A stretch of 64,000 nt of DNA from Moraxellaceae bacterium (GTDB taxonomy: Bacteria; Pseudomonadota; Gammaproteobacteria; Pseudomonadales; Moraxellaceae). Within the stretch, counting starts at the first letter, position 1. The number at the start of each line of letters is the position of its first letter. Of the stretch, positions 54,162 through 62,913 are shown one piece after another. The DNA lies in assembly GCA_030646295.1 (NCBI GenBank), contig JAUSND010000024.1, positions 186,001-250,000 on the forward strand, read 5' to 3'. Made by a program: the position numbers and the translations under genes. The notes beneath the pieces are model-generated. The model saw nothing but the letters and a program-made list of their open reading frames with translations, searched no databases and was not told the DNA's origin.

Positions 54162-57100
54162 TCACGGCAAGACCAATTGCGGGCCATCGCTACTCTGCTC
54201 CGGACGCACCGGTTGAGGTGTCATCGGTGCGTCGTGGCTACCGTAACGACCCCACCACCAGACGCGGCCGTCTTCGCCAACGGCAAAGGCCCCGGCGACA
54301 TCCCGTAGCAACGTGAAGTCGGCGACACGCTGTGGCTCATAATTGAAAAAGGAACCACTCCCCCACTGCCAGAGGCTGCCGTTGCTGCGCAGTGCGGCGG
54401 ATCTCCCTGGCGAAAGCCGGGTGAACCCGGTCACGCTGCTGATGGGTGTTGCGAAGGTTCGGTATTGCGTATCGCCGAGGCCAAGCTGGCCCCCACTGTT
54501 ATTGCCCCACACCCAAATAATGCCCTGATTATCGAGCGCAAAAGCAGCGTCGTTTGCCGTCGTGATGTCGACAATGCCGGTGAGAGGACTGCCGTTTGCC
54601 ATCAGCACCTGCCCGAAAGGCACTCCCACATTGCTGTTCCAGGCAACCTCGCGACCAAGTGCTGCCGAGGAGAGTCCCCGACTCTGTACCGTGCCATCCG
54701 GCAACAGTGCATAGAGTGCATCGCCGCTACCCGCAATCTTGACTACGTTGGCGATGCCATCAAACAGTGAGAGCGTGTGCGTGAGAGGGCCCGAGTAACT
54801 GCCCTGTGAATCAATCATCCAGATCGAGCCATCCTGACGCAGCGCGGCCAGACGGCCTGGTGCACTCGTGCCCAGCGACACCGGGACCACGGTTTTCACA
54901 CTGTCGAGGCCCGGCACGCGCCGAGGCACATAGGCATAGGTGCCTCCGCCTGAAATCTGTGCCCTGATCTGCGTCTGCATCTCCTCAGGGAGAGTGGTCG
55001 CAAACACCTGCTCGGGATACCAGACGGTGCCGTCGTCGCGCAGGTAGCCCGAGTCTTCGTACAAATACACCACCTGCGCCACGTTGCTCATGAACTGCAT
55101 GGGCGCCGCGACCTTGGTGTAATAATACAAGGTATGGGTATAGTCGTAGGCCGTTTGCAGTGGCCGCGCGAGGCCGTCGCCACCCAACAGGTAGATGCGG
55201 TCATAGCCATAGCCATTAAATTCAACACTCAGGCGCTGCAGCGGATTCACTGGAGCGTGGTACAGCGTGATCACCTTACTGGCCGAGCGGGTGTTGCTCA
55301 CGTCGTTCGGATCCTGATAGCTCGCCTTGAGCAGCACGAGCGGCTCGTCACCGGCACTGCCGACCGCGAGCATGCTCCCGCTGACCACGGCGCCAGGATG
55401 ACTGCTTGTCCAGTTCACGCCGTCGCCAACCTCAGTGACGTAGTCCGAGCCGTCGACCAGGTTCTTGTTCCAGATTGCCCGTACACTCAGCGAATGCGTG
55501 TCTTGCTCAGCGAGAAAACCGGATGCCAGCACGCCAACATCCAGACTAAGACCGGTCAATACCGGTGGTGCATAACGCACCGCGACAACGGTGCTAGTGC
55601 TGACGTATTCACCCGCCGGGCAATATTCATAACTGTACCCGGCCAGACGGCAGAACGCGGCCGTGATGGTGACATCTTTGTCGTCGCTTTGGTCGAGAAT
55701 ATAGCGTGCACGCAGTTCCCCGTAGGAATAGAAGGTCGCGATGGAGTCGTCCGAGGTCGTGTAGCGCGCCGAGTAGGTCCCAGTGATATCGGTCACCGTG
55801 CCGTCGTCCCAGGTAGCCCATACCCTGTAATTGGCGGTGGTGCCTTCTGCGAGCTCACTCACACCCAACAGTTCAATACTGCTGATGCGCGTCTTGCGTG
55901 GACTCAAGTAGATGGTAATCGGACTGGCGGTGGCGAGATCACCGTAGTGGCCGGTAACCGTTATGCTGCTCTGCTCGGTGCGGCTATCCCATGCCGACGT
56001 CAGCATGTTGCCAGTCACGACCACCTGCGCCGCCCCGTCACCACTTATCTCCAGGGTCGGTGCCACCGCATCGGTGACACCGTCGTTGTACACGACAAAG
56101 GCAGTGCAGGGCAGCGACTGTTCATATTCAAGACTGGAAGGACAGCTCATGTAGAGCTTGACCGGCATCTGCACGAAGCGCGGCAGCATCACCACCCGTT
56201 CCGTTACAGTTTCCACGCCATCCAGCATCTGCACAGCACGCAGGCGCACAGTGAGATCGCGTGCCGGCTTTTCTACGCGGAGATACGAAACACCTTCAGC
56301 GCTGACGATGCTGACCGCTGCCAGGGTATCGGCATCAGGATCAACCAGACTCCATGTGCCGTTAAAAGCAAACAGCGAGCCACCACCGGCCGATTCTTCG
56401 ACATGCAGCGTGGTGTAGAGCGGATAAGAACCCATGGGATCGAAGCTCGCGGGCAGGTGGCCCATGTCGACACTCGCGAGTGGTGGCAGCTCGCGCAGGG
56501 TGAGTACGAGCGAATCCTGCAAATGCATGTCACCGCTGCGGTAATGCGCGGTAACAGTCAGCAACTGCCTTCCTGTGAAGGGCTTGGCGGTGATAACCCC
56601 GCGCTCGTCGACCTCGGCCAGACTCGCATCGCTCAGCTCCCACGCCACACTGCGGCCGAGCGCGACCGGACTGAAGCCCACTCCGCTCAGTGTTGCCATC
56701 AACTGCTGACTGGTTCCCGGCGCGAGAAAGTCACCCGAAGCGCCAATAGCAAGCACCCCGGGCTCTGCATTGGCAGAAAGAAACTTGAGCGAACCAACGA
56801 TCGCGCCGCTGGCCACAGATTTTTCCCATGCCTCACCACGCGCCTCGTCATAGAAAAACCGCACGTCGTCAAAAGCGAGGTCGAGGCCGCGCCCCACAAC
56901 GAAAGAGTCCCGTAGTGGATCAAGTGTGCCGATATCCACCCCATGCACCAGCAGGCGACTACTGAAATAGGGTGAGATACGGGAAAGAACCCAGTCGATG
57001 GCTGCCGCCAGTTCGGTACCCGTCAGTGCCGCCAGCTCTGTCGGCGCATCAAACAAGACCCCCAGGTCTGGCGTGCTGCCAGAACGGCCAACCGCGAGGC

Positions 57101-57473
57101 GAGCCACAACGAGCCTGCTCAGCGGATTGATGTGGCCCCTTGTCGTGTTGCCCGTCTTCAGAGCAACACCGTAGAGTGTGGTCTGATAATCATCAGACTG
57201 TACGCGCAGAAGAAATGGCCCCTTAAGGCCAGTCACATTGAAGGTGTAGCGTCCGTCATCCGTATGGGTCGCCTGCATCTGGCCGGTGGGAATATCCTTG
57301 AGCGTAACAATGCCGACTACCCCGGCACCCGTCGCCGCCACTCCCGAAAGCGTCTGGGCATTGGGGCTGGTGGTCGGCGCACCATCACCACTGCTACCGC
57401 CACCACAGCCCGCCAACACTACCGCGAGCAATACCATCAGCACCCAGTGCAGCTGGCGCAATCCATCACGCAT
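54162..57473 (-). CDS. Giant RCC1-repeat lipoprotein, copy A
   Basis: 1103 residues. Signal peptide with lipobox VVLAGCGGG. Same domain order as copy B: THTDDGRYTFNVTGLKGPFL near the start, LAFDDVRFFYDEARGEAWEK, BIG2-like repeats (EVDERGVITAKPFTGRQLLT), and a C-terminal RCC1 propeller (NQGIIWVWGNNSGGQLGLGD, EDGRVWWWGRYGSHDAP). Many blocks are identical in the two genes while the middle has diverged, so the tandem arose by duplication. RCC1-like propellers in bacteria often bind polysaccharide or protein partners; no ligand can be named. Confidence 0.85.
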   Translation of the reverse strand: MRDGLRQLHWVLMVLLAVVLAGCGGGSSGDGAPTTSPNAQTLSGVAATGAGVVGIVTLKDIPTGQMQATHTDDGRYTFNVTGLKGPFLLRVQSDDYQTTLYGVALKTGNTTRGHINPLSRLVVARLAVGRSGSTPDLGVLFDAPTELAALTGTELAAAIDWVLSRISPYFSSRLLVHGVDIGTLDPLRDSFVVGRGLDLAFDDVRFFYDEARGEAWEKSVASGAIVGSLKFLSANAEPGVLAIGASGDFLAPGTSQQLMATLSGVGFSPVALGRSVAWELSDASLAEVDERGVITAKPFTGRQLLTVTAHYRSGDMHLQDSLVLTLRELPPLASVDMGHLPASFDPMGSYPLYTTLHVEESAGGGSLFAFNGTWSLVDPDADTLAAVSIVSAEGVSYLRVEKPARDLTVRLRAVQMLDGVETVTERVVMLPRFVQMPVKLYMSCPSSLEYEQSLPCTAFVVYNDGVTDAVAPTLEISGDGAAQVVVTGNMLTSAWDSRTEQSSITVTGHYGDLATASPITIYLSPRKTRISSIELLGVSELAEGTTANYRVWATWDDGTVTDITGTYSARYTTSDDSIATFYSYGELRARYILDQSDDKDVTITAAFCRLAGYSYEYCPAGEYVSTSTVVAVRYAPPVLTGLSLDVGVLASGFLAEQDTHSLSVRAIWNKNLVDGSDYVTEVGDGVNWTSSHPGAVVSGSMLAVGSAGDEPLVLLKASYQDPNDVSNTRSASKVITLYHAPVNPLQRLSVEFNGYGYDRIYLLGGDGLARPLQTAYDYTHTLYYYTKVAAPMQFMSNVAQVVYLYEDSGYLRDDGTVWYPEQVFATTLPEEMQTQIRAQISGGGTYAYVPRRVPGLDSVKTVVPVSLGTSAPGRLAALRQDGSIWMIDSQGSYSGPLTHTLSLFDGIANVVKIAGSGDALYALLPDGTVQSRGLSSAALGREVAWNSNVGVPFGQVLMANGSPLTGIVDITTANDAAFALDNQGIIWVWGNNSGGQLGLGDTQYRTFATPISSVTGFTRLSPGRSAALRSNGSLWQWGSGSFFNYEPQRVADFTLLRDVAGAFAVGEDGRVWWWGRYGSHDAPMTPQPVRPEQSSDGPQLVLP

Positions 57474-57635
57474 GAATTTCCCCTGAAGCGTCCCGCCAGC
57501 CAGTGCCGGGCCAAAAGCCGATCAAAAAGAGAGGCATCCTATCAAACCGGTCTATCCGGCGCATCCGCGCCATCCGCAAAGATTGGGGAATTCGAGCCGA
57601 ACATACCCAGCGCGCTGTGCATGCGACGTCCGAGT

Positions 57636-58022
57636 ATTGCTCCGGTTCACTCCCGGACAGCCGCCTCCAGCTCTTCTGCTGCACGCGAAGCCCAACTGCG
57701 CGATTACCAAAAGAAGTGCTTTGAACAGATATCTGCGCGCCGATATGTGGGGATCTCCCACGGCTGCTTCGTTTCCCTTAAAGCCATCCTTTGAGGGATA
57801 TTTTGCAAGAGCCTCATCCCGGCGACCGCTGTCATCAGGCGCGCGGTGTCGCTGCCGCGATCCATGGAAAAGGTGTGGGGCCCGGGGCGGTATCGGCCTG
57901 CTCGGCGAGGTAGGCAATAAACTCCGGCATGACACCGCCAATGGGCGGAAATACATCGCGGCCCAGCGCTCCGGATTAAGACTGGTGGCCAGCACATGCT
58001 CGGGACGGCCGAAAGTAATGAC
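57636..58022 (-). pseudogene. Mosaic remnant of the GSU2403-to-PhzF segment
   Basis: Four blocks match the 43-47 kb region in the same order and orientation: 57636-57769 to 43170-43309 (3' end of the GSU2403 gene), 57770-57813 to 44244-44287 (its upstream inverted repeat), 57843-57965 to about 46303-46421, and 57966-58022 to 46528-46586 (both PhzF-like gene). The last deletion lies between two CGGCCCAG direct repeats present in the intact gene. No block keeps a usable frame. The rest of 57474-58148 has only the inverted repeat at 58051. Confidence 0.75.
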
Positions 58023-58050
58023 CAGTCCTGCCAGATTGACCTCAATAATG

Positions 58051-58084
58051 GTTATACGCAAAGCGGTTCTACTTTGCGTATAAC
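58051..58084. repeat. Perfect 13-bp inverted repeat
   Basis: GTTATACGCAAAG, 8-bp spacer, CTTTGCGTATAAC. No T-run, so not a plain terminator. It lies immediately beyond the mosaic remnant and 64 bp behind the stop of the exported-protein gene. It could be a recombination or protein-binding site; I cannot assign it. Confidence 0.6.
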
Positions 58085-58148
58085 TCAGGTTGATACAAGC
58101 GAATGCTCCACCCTGCTTTGCACAAATATCATGCAGGTCTTGTACGCT

Positions 58149-59510
58149 TCAAAGCTCCTTCCAGAGATAAGCCCTCATTTCCGTCTGGAAAATCCCGCAG
58201 GCCTTTTCATCGCGATTGAACACCACCCAGTTGATTCTATACTGGGGGCCACCGCCGCTGACCTTGAATTTTTTGGCATAGGCGTAGGTATTCAGAGGGC
58301 CGCGCTCTTGCCAGGACAGGCAGTTCTGACGGTCCGCGAAGGACGGAATGTCCACACGCAGTCGCGGCAGCTTCCTGGAAGGCCGCCCCAGCGCCTTGCG
58401 CACCTGCTCGGGTGTGGCGCCAATCAGCGGATCGGGTTGTGCCACGGACGGGGCGCCGGACGAATAATAGGACTTCGGCTGCAGGGCCAGGTTCTCCGCG
58501 GCCACGCGGTCGACCACGGCACGGATCGCGGCGGCATCAGCCAGGTTGACACCCTCCCAGGTGGCCGGCGAGAACAGCGGCCACCAGAACACCTGACTGA
58601 GATCACGCTTGTCACGCTCCCCCAGCAGGAACAGTGGCTTGAACAGCCCCTCGGTGAAAGCATGGCCCGCAGGCAGCGCCGCCAGGCAGGCCTTGGTTTC
58701 CCGTGCGAGGTAGAGCTCGTCTGAAACATGACGGGGCGCCTCATCGTGATAGGGATCTCCCCGCCCCCACCTTCCCGTCCAGTTGTAAATCAGGCCGCAG
58801 AACAGGGCACGGTTCAGCACTGACGAATCCTTCAACACGGGCTGCAGGGCGCTCAGGCCACGGTAATAGCGCGACTTGTCGCAGTATGCCGGCATTGTCC
58901 GGGACCAGCGGTACAGCGACTCGTCATACGAGTCCATTCGCGTTTGGAGTGCCTCGTCATCACACCCTGCCGACAGCAGGAAGCCGAGCCGCAGCCGCCA
59001 CAGCTCGGGATGAATCTGTTGTGCCCGTCGTGCCACCGACAGCATCACGTTGATCTCCGGATACGCGACAGCCATGGCACGGTCGAACACGGCAGGCTGG
59101 TTGGGCGTTGCACTCGCCGCATCCTCGGCATAAATCGCATTCACGCGCGCCAACCGGGTGTTGTAGTCGAGCAGGAAGGCGGCGCGTGCCTCGGCAGCAC
59201 GCTCTGCCTTGCGACGCTCGTCAGCCTCTCGGCTCTCGATTTCGCGGCGCCTCTGCTCCTCCTTCTCGGCCATGAAGGCGCGCGTGGCGGGCGAAATATC
59301 CTGTCCGCCCTGCGGCTCGGTGCGACGCCGCATTTCATCAATAAATCCCTGCGGCACCTGCGGCGTGCTGCCGGGGTTGTTGGGCGCGTCGGCGCGATAG
59401 CCGTCCTCGCGACGCTTCTGCGTCTCGCGCTCGTATGTATCCATCACGCCGGCCTGCGCCAGCAGGGGAAGAAGCAGGGTGACACGGAGCAAGCGGGAAG
59501 CGAGTGACAT
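58149..59510 (-). CDS. Exported protein of unknown function
   Basis: 453 residues from ATG 59510 (AAGGA at 9 nt). Signal peptide (LASRLLRVTLLLPLLAQAGV). Then a charged coiled-coil (residues ~75-115, EKEEQRRREIESREADERRK), a helical body with paired cysteines (SAGCDDEAL, MPAYCDKSRYYRG, ETKACLAALP) and a C-terminal domain (ATPEQVRKALGRPSRKLPRL, INWVVFNRDEKACGIFQT). No family recognised. Confidence 0.6.
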   Translation of the reverse strand: MSLASRLLRVTLLLPLLAQAGVMDTYERETQKRREDGYRADAPNNPGSTPQVPQGFIDEMRRRTEPQGGQDISPATRAFMAEKEEQRRREIESREADERRKAERAAEARAAFLLDYNTRLARVNAIYAEDAASATPNQPAVFDRAMAVAYPEINVMLSVARRAQQIHPELWRLRLGFLLSAGCDDEALQTRMDSYDESLYRWSRTMPAYCDKSRYYRGLSALQPVLKDSSVLNRALFCGLIYNWTGRWGRGDPYHDEAPRHVSDELYLARETKACLAALPAGHAFTEGLFKPLFLLGERDKRDLSQVFWWPLFSPATWEGVNLADAAAIRAVVDRVAAENLALQPKSYYSSGAPSVAQPDPLIGATPEQVRKALGRPSRKLPRLRVDIPSFADRQNCLSWQERGPLNTYAYAKKFKVSGGGPQYRINWVVFNRDEKACGIFQTEMRAYLWKEL

Positions 59511-59932
59511 GAAAGCATCCTTCAAAAAGCAGCTACACCCGATGAGGCAAGGCTTCAGCAAGGCCAGACAACCGCAGATGATCAAGAACCAGTGGAAAAT
59601 GACCATTTACAATGGCGATCCATCATGAGTGCCGGCGCGAATCGGCTTGATCCGGATTATGTCGCAGGCGGGTACGGGCAGGAATCCCCCGCAAGCGGGG
59701 GGCTCGCGTAGCGGATCTGGAGGCTGCCTGTTTATATGGATGGCGTTGCCGACAGGACACTGCAAAGCAGCCTGGACAAGTATTTCCCCGTTTGAGCTCC
59801 AGCGCGCCCAGTGAACGCATCACCGGGGCAGCAAATTCGCTATCGGCGGCGCCAGCGCGAGCGATCATGTCCAGTGCCTCGCAATACGGCAATGATCACT
59901 GCTGCCAACCTGCCGCTCGGGGCCACTGTCGG
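59511..59932. other. Intergenic stretch without recognised gene
   Basis: 422 bp. It contains the perfect hairpin CCCCCGC AA GCGGGGG (about 59687-59702). A short minus-strand frame (ALDMIARAGAADSEFAAPVM) could be a protein remnant but shows no start, ribosome site or known match. Confidence 0.5.
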
Positions 59933-61408
59933 CTACAGCTGTCCCGCCTCGCCCAGCAGTATCTCTGTTGCACGGTGAGCGGCATCCACTGCCGTGCGCT
60001 GTGGGCGGTCCATGTCTGTCATTAGCTTCATGCCCTGTGCATCATCAATGTAAAAGTTGAGATCCTCCATCAGGCCATCAACTTCGTTGTCACCCGCCAG
60101 TTTCATGATTCCCATCCCGTCTCTTGCATCCTTGTAGTGCTCCAGCATCATGACGACGCCTTTCAACAGACTCAGCAGCAACCCGTCCTTGGCTTTTTCG
60201 ACCATCAGCGCAATGTTGCCTGGCTTTGGGAACACGGGTAGCCGCGTGAGCGTAATGATGTTACGTGGGTCGCCGGGCTGCATGTCTTGAAGCTCAAGAT
60301 GCTGCATGGGGTTTTCGGCTTCGTTCACGCGCTTGCTGTTGAAGAACGAGGCATCCAGATCAAAATGTGACACGAGCATTTTGACGAGAGACGCATGATC
60401 GTAGTGATGGATATCAAGCGTACCCGCACGCATGCGCGGATTGATCAGCACAGCAGGCACGCGTGGCCCGGTCATGCAAAAATCAAAGCCGTTTTCGGCA
60501 ACAAGATCATTGGGCGGACTAACATTGTGCTCCGGGTATACATGATCATAAAAGCCACCATGCTCGTCGTAGGTAACAATGAGCAGGGTTTCATCGAAAA
60601 GCGTTTTGTTTTCCTTTAGCGCGTCATAAATGTCGGCAATCAGTCTTTCGCCTTCGGCAAAGGACCAGTTGTCACACTTCCTGTCCATGAAGCCCGGGTG
60701 TTGTGATGACGAGTCCCGCCCGAAATGATCCGGCTCTACCCAGCTGAATGCAGGAAAATCATCCGCAGCCGTGTTGCGGATGTCGTTTAGCAGTTGTTGG
60801 GTGCGGGAATAATGCGGACGGAGATGCACATCGGTCATTCCACGCATCAACATGGCCAGACAGGGGCCGTCATGATAGATGCGCCAGCTGACATTTTTCT
60901 TCAGTTCCAGCGCCCTGAAAACCGCAGGTACATCTACCGGCACCTGCAGATATTCGTTATCGACATGCCCGGCCGAGCTGCCGGCCATGGCAAAAAACCG
61001 GTTGGGCCAGGTGGCGCCGGGCACAGAGCAAAACCAGCGCGTGCAAAGGTGGTACTGACGAGCCAGCTGGCCAAGCACGGGGACTTCGTTGGGTGTGAGT
61101 GCCCGCATGACCTCGTGAGGATCACCGCCCTTACCCTCGTGCGCCATGGCAAAGCCCTGCATCTTCCCGCCATGGGTCATCTGCTCAATGACATCCGAAT
61201 GGTCGTGACCCGGTTTTGCATTGACGCCGTAGTCGCCGGGGCGGGCCTGCATTTTAACGTTGCCTGCAGTATTTGACGGGTTGGATTCGTTGCCCTGCAG
61301 AAACCCGGTTGCGTCCTGACTTTTATCGGGATGATCAAGCAGCCCCAGCATGTGATCGAAGGAACGGTTCTCCAGCATGAGCACAATGATGTGTTTGATT
61401 CCATTCAT
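59933..61408 (-). CDS. Phospholipase C / phosphoesterase family protein (PF04185)
   Basis: 491 residues of the family of bacterial non-haemolytic phospholipases C and acid phosphatases. Visible metal and active-site motifs: HIIVLMLENRSFDHMLGLLD, SVPGATWPNRFFAMAGSSAG, FSWVEPDHFG and LIVTYDEHGGFYDHVYPEHN. No signal peptide of Sec type at the N-terminus, where the catalytic motif starts at residue 6; the enzyme may be cytoplasmic or leave by another route. The last ~100 residues are an extra helical region. A short form of the shared upstream element lies about 70 bp before the start. Confidence 0.9.
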   Translation of the reverse strand: MNGIKHIIVLMLENRSFDHMLGLLDHPDKSQDATGFLQGNESNPSNTAGNVKMQARPGDYGVNAKPGHDHSDVIEQMTHGGKMQGFAMAHEGKGGDPHEVMRALTPNEVPVLGQLARQYHLCTRWFCSVPGATWPNRFFAMAGSSAGHVDNEYLQVPVDVPAVFRALELKKNVSWRIYHDGPCLAMLMRGMTDVHLRPHYSRTQQLLNDIRNTAADDFPAFSWVEPDHFGRDSSSQHPGFMDRKCDNWSFAEGERLIADIYDALKENKTLFDETLLIVTYDEHGGFYDHVYPEHNVSPPNDLVAENGFDFCMTGPRVPAVLINPRMRAGTLDIHHYDHASLVKMLVSHFDLDASFFNSKRVNEAENPMQHLELQDMQPGDPRNIITLTRLPVFPKPGNIALMVEKAKDGLLLSLLKGVVMMLEHYKDARDGMGIMKLAGDNEVDGLMEDLNFYIDDAQGMKLMTDMDRPQRTAVDAAHRATEILLGEAGQL

Positions 61409-61472
61409 GACTCTTTTTCCTTTTTGGTCAGGCGCACTTAAGACCAGCCATCATGGCGGCTTACCCTGCAAT

Positions 61473-61500
61473 CTACCAATCCTGTACCAGACGTTAAAGA
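61473..61500 (-). promoter_or_regulatory. Shared upstream element, partial copy 4
   Basis: CTACCAATCCTGTACCAGAC then GTTAAAG matches the core of copy 1 (CCAGTCTTGTATGAGACGTAAAG) with few changes; the distal CGTTA block is absent. Nothing else is recognised in 61409-61757. Confidence 0.4.
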
Positions 61501-61757
61501 CTCCGGCACAACCCGGGATTTTGCCCGACCAGTCACGCAGGCAATGCCGGCCGGAATGCTTCCGGCAATACACACTATTTCACTGCGGCATACTTGCTGC
61601 CCCGAAAGACAAGACGTCAGAATCGCCGACAAGACACTGTTTTCCGCGACAAGACGCGCACACGGCGGTATGTTCTCCCGTAGACTCAAGCAAGCAGGCC
61701 CGCTCCGGGCCCTTATAACAACATCCCCCTGCCCTGCAGGAACCAAGGGAGTACGCC

Positions 61758-62879
61758 ATGAAGTCCACGGCACCACAGGACAGCCGTCCCAATCCGCTGC
61801 TGTCCGCCATCGGCCGCATCACCGATCTTTTTGCCTACCCCCTGCGTACCTCGCACTATGTGGAGCTGGTCAACCCGCTGTGGACCACGCACCAGTTGCA
61901 GGCGCGGGTGGTAAAGGTATGGGACGAAACCCGCGATGCCCGCACCATCACGCTCAAGCCCGGCCTTAACTGGCGCGGCCATCGTGGCGGCCAGCATGTG
62001 CGCGTGGGCATTCCCGTGGGTGGCATGCATTACACGCGCACCTACACGATTTCGTCCGCGCCGGAACGCAGCGATGGCTGCTTCACCATCACGGTGAAAG
62101 TGGTGGATGGTGGCCGCATCTCGCGCCATCTCGTGCGTAACCTCAAGGTGGGGGACTACCTGCCTATTGGTTTGCCACAAGGCGACTTCTACCTGCCCGA
62201 TGCGCAACCGGTAAAGCCGCTCTTCATCACTGCCGGTAGCGGCATCACGCCAGCCATGAGCATGCTGCGCAGCCTGACTGCACAGGAACGCCTGCCCGAC
62301 AGCGTGCACATTCATTACGCACCGCATGAGTTCGATGTGATTTTCGGCAAGGAAATCGCAACACTGGCGCAGGAACATTCGCGCTACCGCTTTAATCCGG
62401 TGTTCACGCGCGAGCTGGGTGAAGAACAGCGCCAGAAGCGTCATTTCAGTGAAGCACAACTTAACGAGCTATGCCCCGACTGGCGTCAGCGCGAATGCTA
62501 TGCCTGCGGCCCGCAGGAAATGCTGGCGGCAATAGAAGCGCTGTGGGAACGCGAAGGCCTGTCTCGTCGCCTGCATGTGGAACGCTTCCGTGCTGCCTTT
62601 GCCACGGTGCCTGCCGGTGCTGTAGGTGGCCAGGTGAAGTTTTCTCGCGGCGGCGTTACTGCCACGGCAGATTCCGCCACCAGCCTGCTGCGCGTGGCGG
62701 AAGATGCAGGTCTTAATCCGGCGCACGGTTGCCGCATGGGCATCTGCCATGCCTGCGACACCACGCTGCTCGCCGGCTGTGTCCGCGACCTGCGCACCGG
62801 CCAGGTGGTGAACGAAACCGGCACCATCGTGCAGCCGTGCATTTGTGCCGCTGCCGGTGATTGCGAACTCGATCTGTAA
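61758..62879 (+). CDS. Ferredoxin reductase, electron donor to fatty-acid desaturase
   Basis: 373 residues: FAD domain (GGQHVRVGIPVGGMHYTRTY then TISSAPE), NAD(P) domain (PLFITAGSGITPAMSMLRSL, ECYACGPQEMLAAIEALWE), and a C-terminal plant-type [2Fe-2S] ferredoxin domain (GCRMGICHACDTTLLAG ... PCICAAAGDCELDL, four Cys). It passes electrons from NAD(P)H to the desaturase encoded 34 bp downstream, the organisation known for the Pseudomonas aeruginosa DesB pair. Membrane-associated activity is expected. Confidence 0.93.
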   Translation: MKSTAPQDSRPNPLLSAIGRITDLFAYPLRTSHYVELVNPLWTTHQLQARVVKVWDETRDARTITLKPGLNWRGHRGGQHVRVGIPVGGMHYTRTYTISSAPERSDGCFTITVKVVDGGRISRHLVRNLKVGDYLPIGLPQGDFYLPDAQPVKPLFITAGSGITPAMSMLRSLTAQERLPDSVHIHYAPHEFDVIFGKEIATLAQEHSRYRFNPVFTRELGEEQRQKRHFSEAQLNELCPDWRQRECYACGPQEMLAAIEALWEREGLSRRLHVERFRAAFATVPAGAVGGQVKFSRGGVTATADSATSLLRVAEDAGLNPAHGCRMGICHACDTTLLAGCVRDLRTGQVVNETGTIVQPCICAAAGDCELDL

Positions 62880-62913
62880 TCCCGCCACACAAGAATAAAA
62901 AGGGAGACACCGA

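Noticed and set aside
55134..56915. A 593-codon plus-strand frame inside the RCC1 lipoprotein gene
   Set aside because: Shadow of the minus-strand gene, whose lipobox and repeat structure are clear.
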